Counted from the first letter of the stretch, positions 53,770 through 62,252 are shown. The stretch is DNA of 64,000 nt from Klebsiella michiganensis (GCA_000963575.1 CP011077.1:3162001-3226000), one strand, 5' to 3'. A program made the numbers and translations. The notes: generated by a model from the sequence alone, not told the origin.

Positions 53770-54027
53770 ATGGAAAAGTATGTTTTCTATAGCAAAGATA
53801 TCTCCGTCAACATCTATCCGAAAGCGTCACTGACTTCTGAAGAAAAACAGCGCCTGAGCAAAGAGGGGTATCAAAGAATAGGTTTTGAAACGCGCGCTAC
53901 GGATGAAGCTGACGCCATGGAACGATACCTGACTCATTTCAAAGAAAACACTGAAGCGCTGGAGGATTACGCGAAGGATATCGCCTTTTCATCACTGCTC
54001 TTTAACGGAGGGCGGTTTCTTTTCTGA
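53770..54027 (+). CDS. small acidic protein, function unknown
   Basis: I do not recognise this 85-residue protein. I chose the ATG at 53770 because AAAGG lies 8 bases before it; a GTG at 53761 is the in-frame alternative. The protein is soluble, rich in Glu, Lys and aromatic residues (MEKYVFYSKDISVNIYPKAS at the start), with a helical middle (DEADAMERYLTHFKENTEAL) and a hydrophobic end (SSLLFNGGRFLF). It occupies the place where E. coli K-12 has yegP but is not similar to it. A gap of about 130 bp separates it from trhP. Confidence 0.65.
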   Translation: MEKYVFYSKDISVNIYPKASLTSEEKQRLSKEGYQRIGFETRATDEADAMERYLTHFKENTEALEDYAKDIAFSSLLFNGGRFLF

Positions 54028-54156
54028 ATCCGTAAGATGGTTTACTCCCCAGCCTCACGGCGCTACAATTCCCGCCCTAAAATTGTGGTAATCCACTCGA
54101 CTTTAGCCGCTTCACCAGGTGGAGCGGTTCTGACCTGATATCAGACCGAGACTTTC

Positions 54157-55518
54157 ATGTTTAAACCAGAACTCCTCTCCCCGGCGGGAACGCTGAAGAA
54201 TATGCGTTACGCTTTCGCCTACGGCGCAGACGCCGTCTACGCGGGCCAGCCTCGCTACTCACTGCGCGTACGCAATAACGAATTCAACCACGAAAACCTC
54301 CAGCTCGGGATAAACGAAGCCCATGCGCTGGGTAAAAAATTCTACGTGGTGGTGAACATCGCCCCGCACAACGCCAAGCTGAAAACCTTTATTCGCGACC
54401 TTAAGCCGGTTATCGATATGGGCCCGGATGCGCTGATTATGTCCGACCCAGGGCTTATCATGATGGTGCGAGAAGCATTCCCGGCGATGGATATTCACCT
54501 CTCCGTGCAGGCTAACGCCGTTAACTGGGCGACGGTGAAGTTCTGGAAGCAAATGGGGCTGACGCGCGTCATCCTTTCCCGCGAGCTTTCCCTGGAAGAA
54601 ATCGCCGAAATTCGCGAACAGGTTCCTGAAATGGAGCTGGAGATCTTCGTTCACGGCGCGCTGTGCATGGCGTATTCCGGCCGCTGCCTGCTCTCCGGTT
54701 ATATCAACAAGCGCGACCCTAACCAGGGGACCTGCACCAACGCCTGCCGCTGGGAATATAAGGTTCAGGAAGGCAAAGAGGACGACATCGGCAACATCGT
54801 TCACGTACACGAGCCTATTCCGGTGCAAAACGTCGAGCCTACGCTGGGCGTCGGCGCCCCAACGGACAAAGTGTTTATGGTGGAAGAAGCCAAACGTCCG
54901 GGCGAGTACATGACCGCCTTTGAAGACGAGCACGGCACCTACATCATGAACTCGAAGGATTTACGCGCCATTGAACACGTTGAGCGTCTGACCAAAATGG
55001 GCGTCCACTCGCTGAAAATCGAAGGCCGCACCAAGTCCTACTACTACTGCGCGCGTACCGCCCAGGTGTATCGTCGCGCCATTGATGACGCCGCAGCGGG
55101 CAAGCCGTTTGACCCTACGCTGCTGCAAACGCTGGAAGGCCTGGCACACCGCGGCTATACCGAAGGTTTCCTGCGCCGTCATACCCACGACAGCCACCAG
55201 AATTACGAATACGGTCACTCCATTTCTGAGAGCCAGCAGTTTGTGGGCGAGTTTACCGGTGAACGACGGGGTGACCTGGCGGCCGTGGCGGTGAAAAACA
55301 AATTCCTGCTGGGCGACAGCCTGGAAATGATGACCCCGCAGGGCAACATCACCTTTACCCTGGAAACCCTGGAAAACGGTAAGGCCCAGCCGATAGACGT
55401 TGCCCCGGGCGACGGTCATACCGTATGGATGCCTGTACCCCAGGAGATAGCGCTGGATTATGCTCTGCTGATGCGCAATCTCTCTGGTCAGACAACCCGT
55501 AAACCGCACGCAAACTAG
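54157..55518 (+). CDS. trhP: TrhP, U32-family tRNA hydroxylation protein
   Basis: Formerly YegQ. It works in prephenate-dependent formation of 5-hydroxyuridine at position 34 of tRNAs. The U32 signature EIFVHGALCMAYSGRCLLSG spans 162-181. Four cysteines (170, 177, 193, 197) form the cluster expected to hold an iron-sulfur centre. The N-terminus MFKPELLSPAGTLKNMRYAF and the 453-aa length equal E. coli. The peptidase label of the family is historical. It is followed by the cyaR small RNA gene. Confidence 0.95.
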   Translation: MFKPELLSPAGTLKNMRYAFAYGADAVYAGQPRYSLRVRNNEFNHENLQLGINEAHALGKKFYVVVNIAPHNAKLKTFIRDLKPVIDMGPDALIMSDPGLIMMVREAFPAMDIHLSVQANAVNWATVKFWKQMGLTRVILSRELSLEEIAEIREQVPEMELEIFVHGALCMAYSGRCLLSGYINKRDPNQGTCTNACRWEYKVQEGKEDDIGNIVHVHEPIPVQNVEPTLGVGAPTDKVFMVEEAKRPGEYMTAFEDEHGTYIMNSKDLRAIEHVERLTKMGVHSLKIEGRTKSYYYCARTAQVYRRAIDDAAAGKPFDPTLLQTLEGLAHRGYTEGFLRRHTHDSHQNYEYGHSISESQQFVGEFTGERRGDLAAVAVKNKFLLGDSLEMMTPQGNITFTLETLENGKAQPIDVAPGDGHTVWMPVPQEIALDYALLMRNLSGQTTRKPHAN

Positions 55519-55549
55519 TGAATTAGGGTTATTTTTCGCGCTAAGACCA

Positions 55550-55595
55550 TTCTTAGAAACCGATCACATACGGTTACACAAGATAACGTTATTAT
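55550..55595 (+). promoter_or_regulatory. CRP-dependent promoter of cyaR
   Basis: A CRP half-site GATCACAT with a weaker partner TTAGA forms a 22-bp site at 55550-55571. It is centred about 41.5 bp upstream of the RNA start, the class II activator position. The -10 is TATTAT (55590-55595) and no good -35 is present, as expected when CRP drives the promoter. Confidence 0.75.
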
Positions 55596-55601
55596 CCGCA
55601 A

Positions 55602-55688
55602 GCTGAAAAACATAACCCATAAATGCTAGCTGTACCAGGAACCACCTCCTTGGCCTGCGCAATCTCCCTTGCGCAGGCTTTCTTTTTT
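55602..55688 (+). ncRNA. cyaR: CyaR (RyeE) Hfq-dependent small RNA
   Basis: The 87-base segment starts GCTGAAAAACATAACCCATA and contains the conserved seed loop CCAGGAACCACCTCCTT. It ends in a terminator stem GCCTGCGC/GCGCAGGC with a T-run. This follows E. coli CyaR, which binds Hfq and represses ompX, luxS, nadE and yqaE under CRP control. The place between trhP and yegS is the same as in E. coli. The terminator stem differs from the remembered E. coli stem at paired positions, so pairing is kept. Confidence 0.92.
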
Positions 55689-55768
55689 CCGCTGATTCAG
55701 CCAGTTCTTACTCCTCTGCGCCCACTTTGCTCTACACTTTGATAATGCTCACTTTTCTGAGGTAAGTC

Positions 55769-56668
55769 ATGGAGAGATCCCCGCATTCATTTTTAATTCT
55801 GAACGGCAAAGGCGCCGGTAACCCACAGCTGCGCGAGGCCGTGCATACGCTACGTGAGGAAGGTTACGTATTGCACATCAGGGTGACCTGGGAAAAAGGT
55901 GATGCAGAACGCTACATTGAGGAAGCCCTGAGTCTCGGCGCAGATACCGTGGTTGCCGGGGGCGGGGACGGCACAATTAATGAGATTGCCACCTGTCTCG
56001 CAAAACTTTCGCCTGACCGTCGCCCGGCATTAGGCATTCTACCGCTGGGGACGGCCAACGACTTTGCCACCAGCGCCGGCATTCCTGAGGAATTTGAAAA
56101 AGCGCTGCGCCTCGCGCTGTTCGGCAAAGCCGCCAACATAGACCTGGTGCAGGTCAACGAAGAAGCCTTCTTCATCAATATGGCAACCGGCGGATTTGGC
56201 ACGCGCATCACCACCGAAACGCCGGAAAAACTTAAAGCGGCGCTCGGCGGCGTCTCTTATTTCATTCACGGTTTAATGCGCATGGATATGCTGAAGCCGG
56301 ATCGCTGCGATATTCGTGGGGAGGGCTTTAGCTGGCAGGGAGATGCGCTGGTGATAGGCATCGGCAACGGTCGGCAGGCCGGCGGCGGGCAGCAGCTTTG
56401 CCCGGAGGCGTTGATCAACGACGGGCTGCTTGAGCTACGCATTTTCACCGGCGAAGACCTGCTTCCCGCGCTGTTGACAACCCTGACGCGCCCGGATGAA
56501 AACCCTAACATCATTGAAGGGAAATCGGCCTGGTTTGAGATTTCAGCCCCGCACGATATTACCTTTAACCTCGACGGCGAGCCGCTGAGCGGACGGCAAT
56601 TCCGAATTGAAGTGCATCCGAATGCGCTGGCCTGTCGTTTACCCCCCAATTGCCCGCTGCTGGGGTAA
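55769..56668 (+). CDS. yegS: lipid kinase YegS
   Basis: Diacylglycerol-kinase-fold enzyme; E. coli YegS phosphorylates phosphatidylglycerol in vitro. The N-terminal catalytic domain shows LNGKGAGN (11-18), the nucleotide loop VAGGGDGTINEIA near 62-74 and LGTANDFATSAGIP. The C-terminal beta-sandwich has NLDGEPLSGRQF. Length 299 aa is standard. It lies 80 bp after cyaR. The palindromic repeat copy 3 follows its stop. Confidence 0.95.
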   Translation: MERSPHSFLILNGKGAGNPQLREAVHTLREEGYVLHIRVTWEKGDAERYIEEALSLGADTVVAGGGDGTINEIATCLAKLSPDRRPALGILPLGTANDFATSAGIPEEFEKALRLALFGKAANIDLVQVNEEAFFINMATGGFGTRITTETPEKLKAALGGVSYFIHGLMRMDMLKPDRCDIRGEGFSWQGDALVIGIGNGRQAGGGQQLCPEALINDGLLELRIFTGEDLLPALLTTLTRPDENPNIIEGKSAWFEISAPHDITFNLDGEPLSGRQFRIEVHPNALACRLPPNCPLLG

Positions 56669-56690
56669 ACCTGCAAGGTGCAGCTTGTTT

Positions 56691-56839
56691 CCCCCTCACC
56701 CCGGCCCTCTCCCCAAAGGGGAGAGGGGGAAAACAGATGACAGGGAATATGATTTTCCCTCTCCTTCAAAGGGACAGGGAATAAACAAGCACTGGCAATA
56801 TTTTATCCCCTCTCCCTTCCAGGGAGAGGGTTAGGGTAA
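56691..56839. repeat. intergenic palindromic repeat, copy 3 (longest)
   Basis: The left end is CCCTCACCCCGGCCCTCTCC and the right end GGGAGAGGGTTAGGGTAAT, with inner hairpins CTCTCCCC-AAAG-GGGAGAG and CCCTCTCCCTT-CCAGGGAGAGGG. It is the same family as the elements at 14196-14291 and 21025-21092, and here spans about 150 bp between the convergent genes yegS and fbaB. Confidence 0.75.
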
Positions 56840-56865
56840 TAACGCCCCGGGCAAAAACTCCGCAT

Positions 56866-56890
56866 AAAAAAGCCCTCAAAAAGAGGGCTT
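56866..56890 (-). terminator. Rho-independent terminator of fbaB
   Basis: AAGCCCTC-AAAAA-GAGGGCTT is a perfect 8-bp stem. On the minus strand it ends in a run of T (the A-run at 56866-56871 read in reverse). It lies 22 bp beyond the fbaB stop. Confidence 0.88.
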
Positions 56891-56911
56891 TATAACCTTA
56901 CTCAGCAGAGC

Positions 56912-57964
56912 TTAAGCGATGCTCACTTTCTCATTCAGATAAACATCCTGCACGGCGTTGATAAGCTTCACGCCGTCGGTCATCGATTTCTTGAACGCTT
57001 TACGTCCCAGAATCAGCCCCATGCCGCCCGCACGTTTGTTAATAACCGCCGTGCGTACCGCGTCGGCCAGATCCGTTTCACCGCCTGCTGCCCCGCCGGA
57101 GTTGATAAGGCCCGCGCGGCCCATGTAGCAGTTAGCCAACTGGTAACGCACCAGGTCGATAGGGTTGTCGGTGGTCAGTTTGCTGTAAACTTTTTCGTCG
57201 GTGTAGCCAAAGTTTACCGCTTTGTAACCGCCGTTATTCTCCGCCATTTTCTGCTTCACGATATCGGCCCCGATGGTCGCCGCCAGGTGGTTAGCCTGGC
57301 CGGTTAAGTCGGCGCTGACGTGATAATCCACCCCGTCTTTTTTAAACGCGGAGTTACGCAGATAGGCCCACAGCACGGTGACCAGGCCAAGTTCGTGCGC
57401 ACGCTCAAAGGCGGCGGAGATCTCTTCAATCTGGCGGCGGGATTCCGGCGAGCCAAAGTAAATCGTGGCCCCGACAGCAACTGCGCCCATGTTGAAGGCC
57501 TGCTCAACGCTGGCGTACAGCGTCTGATCGTAGGTGGTCGGGTAACTCAGCGTTTCATTGTGGTTAAGCTTCACCAGGAAGGGAATACGGTGGGCATAGC
57601 GGCGAGAAACCGAAGCCAGCACGCCGTAGGTTGACGCCACGCAGTTACAGCCCGCTTCGATGGCCAGCTCAACGATATTTTTCGGATCGAAGTAGAGCGG
57701 GTTCGCGGCGAAAGAAGCCCCCGCCGAGTGTTCAACGCCCTGGTCGACGGGAAGAATAGAGAGGTAGCCGGTGCCGGCCAGACGCCCGGTGTTGTACAGC
57801 GTCTGCATGTTTCGCAGTACCGCTGGCGGGCGATTATTATCCACCATCACCCTGTCAACATAGTCCGAGCCGGGCAGATAAAGCTGGTCTGCCGGAATAG
57901 TCATACAACGATGCTGTAACAAGCCGTCGGCATCTTTGCCAAGCAACTGCGCAATATCAGTCAT
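56912..57964 (-). CDS. fbaB: class I fructose-bisphosphate aldolase FbaB
   Basis: Schiff-base aldolase of the DhnA type, used in E. coli mainly during gluconeogenic growth. The start at 57964 gives MTDIAQLLGKDADGLLQHRC and 350 aa, the E. coli length, with GGGAG 7 bases upstream; the open frame continues 68 codons upstream without family similarity. Conserved stretches include LPVDQGVEHSAGASFAANPL, FLVKLNHNETLSY with the probable Schiff-base Lys region, and AGGMGLILGRKAFKKS near the end. It is divergent from yegT. Confidence 0.95.
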   Translation of the reverse strand: MTDIAQLLGKDADGLLQHRCMTIPADQLYLPGSDYVDRVMVDNNRPPAVLRNMQTLYNTGRLAGTGYLSILPVDQGVEHSAGASFAANPLYFDPKNIVELAIEAGCNCVASTYGVLASVSRRYAHRIPFLVKLNHNETLSYPTTYDQTLYASVEQAFNMGAVAVGATIYFGSPESRRQIEEISAAFERAHELGLVTVLWAYLRNSAFKKDGVDYHVSADLTGQANHLAATIGADIVKQKMAENNGGYKAVNFGYTDEKVYSKLTTDNPIDLVRYQLANCYMGRAGLINSGGAAGGETDLADAVRTAVINKRAGGMGLILGRKAFKKSMTDGVKLINAVQDVYLNEKVSIA

Positions 57965-58238
57965 AATACGCTCCCGTAAAGGCAGCGAGCACCCTGCCCG
58001 CTGTGCATAAAGAATCCTGTTCTGCCGGGTCAAAAAAACCGGCCGCACTAAGCCTGGTACCGACGGCGTGGATTTGCCAGTTCGAAGGCACTTTTGCCTC
58101 CTTTCCAGGAGTAAAGCCAGGTGGCCACCCCGGCTATTTTTGCAATGGCGATCATAGAATCGACGCAAAGGTATTTAAAAGGTATTATTCATTGGTATGG
58201 TTAAGGCACACCCTACACCTGTCATGAAGGTCCTGAGC
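57965..58238. other. fbaB-yegT divergent intergenic region
   Basis: A 274-bp gap that should hold the fbaB and yegT promoters. Near yegT it has three directly repeated GGTATT-like words (58169, 58182 and 58195 areas). No convincing -35/-10 pair, Cra site or hairpin with T-run is visible. Confidence 0.5.
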
Positions 58239-59516
58239 ATGAAACGTACAACGATTAGCCTTTCGTTCATGATGTTTATGGAATGGTTTATCTGGGGCGC
58301 CTGGTTTGTGCCCCTGTGGCTGTTCCTCAACAAAAGTGGTTTTACCGCCGGTGAAATCGGCTGGTCCTACGCCTGCACCGCCATCGCTGCTATTCTGTCC
58401 CCCATCCTGGTCGGCTCGCTGACCGACCGCTTCTTTGCCGCTCAAAAAGTGCTGGCGCTGCTGATGTTTGTTGGCGCCGGGCTGATGTATCTCGCCGCAC
58501 AGCAAACGGAGTTTGTCTATTTCTTCCCGCTGCTGCTGGCCTACTCGCTCACCTATATGCCGACGATTGCGCTGACCAACAGCATCGCGTTTTCCAACGT
58601 CGATGACGTGGAACGTGATTTCCCGCGTATTCGCGTGATGGGCACCATCGGCTGGATTGCCTCCGGGATCGTGTGCGGCTTCCTGCCGCAGATGCTGGGC
58701 TTTAGCGATATCTCGCCAACCAACGTGCCGCTGCTGATCACCGCCATAAGTTCGGTTGTTCTAGGCGGGTTCGCGTTCTTCCTGCCGAACACCCCGCCGA
58801 AAAGTACCGGCAAACTGAGCCTGAAGGTGATGCTGGGCCTCGACGCCATCGTCCTGCTGAAGGACAAAAACTTCCTGGTCTTCTTCTTCTGTTCGTTCCT
58901 GTTTGCTATGCCGCTGGCGTTTTACTACATCTTCGCCAACGGCTATCTGACCGAAGTCGGGATGCACAACGCCACGGGCTGGATGACGCTCGGCCAGTTC
59001 TCGGAAATCTTCTTTATGCTGGCGCTGCCGTTCTTTACTAAGCGTTTTGGTATTAAAAAGGTTCTGCTGCTTGGCCTGATCACCGCCGCCATTCGCTACG
59101 GCTTCTTTGTTTACGGCGACGCGTCGCACCTGTTCACCTATGGCCTGCTGTTCCTCGGCATCCTGCTGCACGGCGTGAGCTACGACTTCTACTACGTCAC
59201 CGCCTACATTTACGTAGACAAGAAATCCCCGGTGTATATGCGCACCGCGGCGCAGGGGCTGATCACCCTTTGCTGTCAGGGTTTCGGCAGCCTGCTGGGC
59301 TACAGCCTCGGCGGCAAAATGATGGAAAAAATGTTTGCTTACTCTTCGCCGGTAAACGGCCAGACCTTTAACTGGGCGGGGATGTGGGGCTTTGGCGCGA
59401 TAATGATTGCCGTCATCGCCGTGCTGTTCATGGTCTTCTTCCGCGAGTCGGACAAAGAGATTGCTGCCATCGCCGTTGCCGGTGATGAATCTGAAAAAGT
59501 ACTAAAGGAAGCGTAA
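58239..59516 (+). CDS. yegT: YegT, nucleoside:proton symporter-type MFS transporter
   Basis: Major facilitator of the NHS family (NupG/XapB relatives), 425 aa and 12 membrane segments. It begins MKRTTISLSFMMFMEWFIWGAWFVPLW, whose F-x-E-x-F/W-x-W-G-x-W pattern is diagnostic of the family. RDFPRIRVMGTIGWIASG and DFYYVTAYIYVDKK follow in E. coli fashion. The ATG at 58239 has AAGG 8 bases upstream; in-frame ATGs before it lack support. The substrate is unknown. It is 2 bp ahead of yegU and heads the yegTUV cluster. Confidence 0.93.
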   Translation: MKRTTISLSFMMFMEWFIWGAWFVPLWLFLNKSGFTAGEIGWSYACTAIAAILSPILVGSLTDRFFAAQKVLALLMFVGAGLMYLAAQQTEFVYFFPLLLAYSLTYMPTIALTNSIAFSNVDDVERDFPRIRVMGTIGWIASGIVCGFLPQMLGFSDISPTNVPLLITAISSVVLGGFAFFLPNTPPKSTGKLSLKVMLGLDAIVLLKDKNFLVFFFCSFLFAMPLAFYYIFANGYLTEVGMHNATGWMTLGQFSEIFFMLALPFFTKRFGIKKVLLLGLITAAIRYGFFVYGDASHLFTYGLLFLGILLHGVSYDFYYVTAYIYVDKKSPVYMRTAAQGLITLCCQGFGSLLGYSLGGKMMEKMFAYSSPVNGQTFNWAGMWGFGAIMIAVIAVLFMVFFRESDKEIAAIAVAGDESEKVLKEA

Positions 59517-59518
59517 CA

Positions 59519-60532
59519 ATGGAAAATCGTATTCTGGGAGCCTTTTACGGCCAGATGTTAGGTGATGCGATGGGGATGCCGTCCGAACTGTGGCCGCGCT
59601 CGCGGGTGAAGGCCCACTTCGGCTGGATAGACCGGTTCCTGCCGGGGCCGGCAGAAAACAATGCCGCCTGTTACTTTGCCCGCGCTAAGTTTACCGATGA
59701 CACCTCAATGGCGCTGGCGCTGGCGGACGCTATTATCGAGCACCACGGTGCTATCAACCCGGATACCATTGGCCGCCATATTCTGGCCTGGGCAGAAGGG
59801 TTCGATGCGTTTAACAAAAACGTGCTTGGGCCGACATCAAAAATAGCCCTGAATGCGATCAAACAAGGTACACCGGTAAGTGAGCTGGAAAACAATGGGG
59901 TAACCAACGGGGCGGCGATGCGCGCCTCCCCGCTTGGCTGCCTGCTGCCAACGGCCAACCTCGATGAGTTTGTGGCCGAAGTGGCGCTGGCCTCAAGCCC
60001 GACGCACAAATCGGACTTAGCCATCGCCGGTGCAGTAGTGATCTCCTGGGCCATTTCCCGCGCAATAGACGGGGCAAGCTGGGCAACGATTTGCGATGAA
60101 CTGCCTTCCGTTGCCCGCCATGCTCAGGAAAAACGCATCACGACGTTTAGTGCTTCCCTGGCTGCACGCCTGGAACTTGCGCTGGGTGTAGCCCGGAAGG
60201 CCCGTGGTACCGAATCCGCCATGGAGGAGATTTATCAGCTGGTCGGCACCGGCACCAGCACCGTTGAGTCCGTGCCGGCCGCCATTGCGATGGTCGAACT
60301 GGCGAAAACTGACCCTAACCGCTGCGCCATCCTGTGCGCTAACCTCGGGGGAGATACCGACACCATCGGCGCGATGGCTACCGCCATCTGCGGTGCCCTT
60401 AATGGGGTAGAAAGCATCGACCCGGCGTTAAAACAGGAGCTGGATGAAGAGAACCAGCTCGACTTCACGCGCTACAGCCGCATCTTTATGGCTTACCGCC
60501 AGCAAAGAGAGGCCAGCTATGAAGCCAAATGA
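59519..60532 (+). CDS. yegU: YegU, ADP-ribosylglycohydrolase family protein
   Basis: DraG-type hydrolase of 337 aa with two metal-binding motifs intact: FTDDTSMA (Thr59, Asp60, Asp61) near the N-terminus and GGDTDTIGAMA (277-287) near the C-terminus. The usual GQMLGDAMGMPSE (11-23) and NNGVTNGAAMR segments are present. Family members cleave N- or O-glycosidic bonds to ADP-ribose or related nucleosides. The position between a nucleoside transporter and a sugar kinase suggests it cleaves an imported nucleoside-like compound; this is inference. It overlaps yegV by 14 bp. Confidence 0.92.
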   Translation: MENRILGAFYGQMLGDAMGMPSELWPRSRVKAHFGWIDRFLPGPAENNAACYFARAKFTDDTSMALALADAIIEHHGAINPDTIGRHILAWAEGFDAFNKNVLGPTSKIALNAIKQGTPVSELENNGVTNGAAMRASPLGCLLPTANLDEFVAEVALASSPTHKSDLAIAGAVVISWAISRAIDGASWATICDELPSVARHAQEKRITTFSASLAARLELALGVARKARGTESAMEEIYQLVGTGTSTVESVPAAIAMVELAKTDPNRCAILCANLGGDTDTIGAMATAICGALNGVESIDPALKQELDEENQLDFTRYSRIFMAYRQQREASYEAK

Positions 60533-61499
60533 GCTGCTAAGCAAGCTACCCCAGCTTAAGGCTCAGCGCCCGGTTTGCGTGCTCGGTTCGGCGGTGATTG
60601 ACGTCATCGCCGACGCCTACGCCCTGCCGTGGCGGGGCTGTGATATTGAACTGCATCAGCAGGGCGTTAACATCGGCGGCTGCGCGCTGAACATCGCCAT
60701 CACGCTTTCACGCCTGGGCATAGACTCGCAGAACGCGCTGCCGATTGGTCAGGGTACCTGGGCTGATATTATTCGCAACAGCCTCGAAAAACAGCAAATC
60801 CGCAGTGAAATTCATACCGATGCCGGGGATAACGGCTGGTGTCTGGCGCTGGTTGAGCCCGACGGAGAACGTACCTTTATGTCGTTCCGCGGCGTTGAGC
60901 ATCAGTGGAATCAGGCCTGGCTTGATGCCCTGGTTATCGCGCCCGGCACGCTGCTGTCGCTTTCCGGCTATCAGCTCGCCGGGCCGGGCGCAGAGCTACT
61001 TGTCCGCTGGCTGGAATCGCTTCCCAACATCACGCCGTTTATCGACTTTGGCCCGCGCATTGCCGATATTCCCCAGCCACTGCTGGCGAGGATCATGGCC
61101 TGCAAACCGATTGTTTCGCTGAATCGCCAGGAAGCGGCGATCGTTGCCGAATGGCTTGACGTTGATCCTGAAAATATTGAAGCGATTTGCCGCGCATGGC
61201 TCGCCCGCTACGGGAGCCCGCTGATCGTTCGTTTAGATAAGGACGGCGCCTGGTTTGCGGACAGCGGTGGTGTGGGGATCGCTGCGCCCTTCCCGACCTC
61301 CGTCGTTGATACCATCGGCGCCGGCGACAGCCATGCGGGCGGTACGCTGGCAGGTCTGGCGGCGGGCTGGCGTCTGGAAGAAGCGGTGAGTCTCGGTAAT
61401 GCGGTGGCCAGCTATGTGGTTGGCCACCGGGGCGGGGACTGCGCGCCAAAACGTGCGCAGCTTGAGCAAGCCCTACTCCTCGCAGACGAAAACGTATAA
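60519..61499 (+). CDS. yegV: YegV, PfkB-family carbohydrate kinase
   Basis: Ribokinase-fold sugar kinase of 326 aa. The N-terminal PfkB signature is VNIGGCALNIAITLSRLG (about 51-68). The C-terminal signature is DTIGAGDSHAGGTLAGLAAG, with catalytic Asp270. The start ATG at 60519 gives MKPNELLSKLPQLKAQRPVCV; longer frames upstream lie inside yegU. The overlap with yegU indicates coupled translation. It presumably phosphorylates the sugar released by YegU; the substrate is unknown. Its 3' end overlaps the convergent yegW gene by 27 bp. Confidence 0.93.
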   Translation: MKPNELLSKLPQLKAQRPVCVLGSAVIDVIADAYALPWRGCDIELHQQGVNIGGCALNIAITLSRLGIDSQNALPIGQGTWADIIRNSLEKQQIRSEIHTDAGDNGWCLALVEPDGERTFMSFRGVEHQWNQAWLDALVIAPGTLLSLSGYQLAGPGAELLVRWLESLPNITPFIDFGPRIADIPQPLLARIMACKPIVSLNRQEAAIVAEWLDVDPENIEAICRAWLARYGSPLIVRLDKDGAWFADSGGVGIAAPFPTSVVDTIGAGDSHAGGTLAGLAAGWRLEEAVSLGNAVASYVVGHRGGDCAPKRAQLEQALLLADENV

Positions 61500-62219
61500 A
61501 TCGCTGCGGCAGTGGCTGATGCTGTACTCAATGGGCCGGTTTTGCGGATCGAACGCCACCTGTTTGATAACCAAAACCGGCACCGGCGTTTCCAGCTTGA
61601 TGTGCGACTGGAATTCGCTGTCCGGCATTCTGGCGCTCACCCGGCTGCGCGTGCGCTGCGGAATAATGTTCTGGCTGCGGAAATAGTCATAAAGCGAAAC
61701 GCCGATTTCATCCGGGTCGGCAATCAGCCCGGTCGGTACGTAAGACTCTTCGATAGACACCGCATCCTCATCCACATAGCGAATGCGCTTGAGCAGGAAA
61801 ACCTCGCTTTCCGCCGGGATCGCGAGCTGTTCTGCCACGTCTGCCGGGCATTTCACCACGCGTTTGTTAACCCACAGCGTGTCCGGTTTTTTCCCCCGGA
61901 GTACAACCTGCTGCGAAAACCCTCTGGCCTCTTTCAGCGAATACTCAAACGTCGCGTTAATCTGCGTGCCGTAACCACGCGAACGCGTGACCACGCCTTC
62001 ATCTTCCAGCGCCTGCATCGCCTTTCGCACGGTAATACGCGACACGCCCGTGAGCTGGCTGAGATCGCGCTCCCCCGGCAGGATATTGCCCTGCGGCAAC
62101 AGCCCGGCGCGCACGGCATTTTTCACCGTTTCAACAAACTTGAGGTACAGAGGAGCGTTATCCGGGGCGGCAAAGCGCTGTTTAAGCTGTTCAACTAACT
62201 GGTGATGAGCCTGTTCCAT
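61473..62219 (-). CDS. yegW: YegW, GntR-family (HutC/UTRA) transcriptional regulator
   Basis: Regulator of 248 aa. The winged HTH lies around residues 20-80 (LPGERDLSQLTGVSRITVRK and MQALEDEGVVTRSRGYGTQI), and the UTRA effector-binding domain runs from about 100 to the C-terminus (ending EYSISHCRSDLYVFVCEE). The start at 62219 matches E. coli; an in-frame start 9 bases upstream is possible. Its adjacency to yegTUV makes it the probable local repressor, with a sugar phosphate or nucleoside as effector. Its 3' end is inside yegV. Confidence 0.93.
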   Translation of the reverse strand: MEQAHHQLVEQLKQRFAAPDNAPLYLKFVETVKNAVRAGLLPQGNILPGERDLSQLTGVSRITVRKAMQALEDEGVVTRSRGYGTQINATFEYSLKEARGFSQQVVLRGKKPDTLWVNKRVVKCPADVAEQLAIPAESEVFLLKRIRYVDEDAVSIEESYVPTGLIADPDEIGVSLYDYFRSQNIIPQRTRSRVSARMPDSEFQSHIKLETPVPVLVIKQVAFDPQNRPIEYSISHCRSDLYVFVCEE

Positions 62220-62252
62220 GGTACGCAATTGTCCGGCAAGGAAGATGAAGCC

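Noticed and set aside
57965..58168. N-terminal extension of fbaB by 68 codons
   Set aside because: The added residues show no similarity to the aldolase family, while the ATG at 57964 has a proper ribosome site and yields the standard length.
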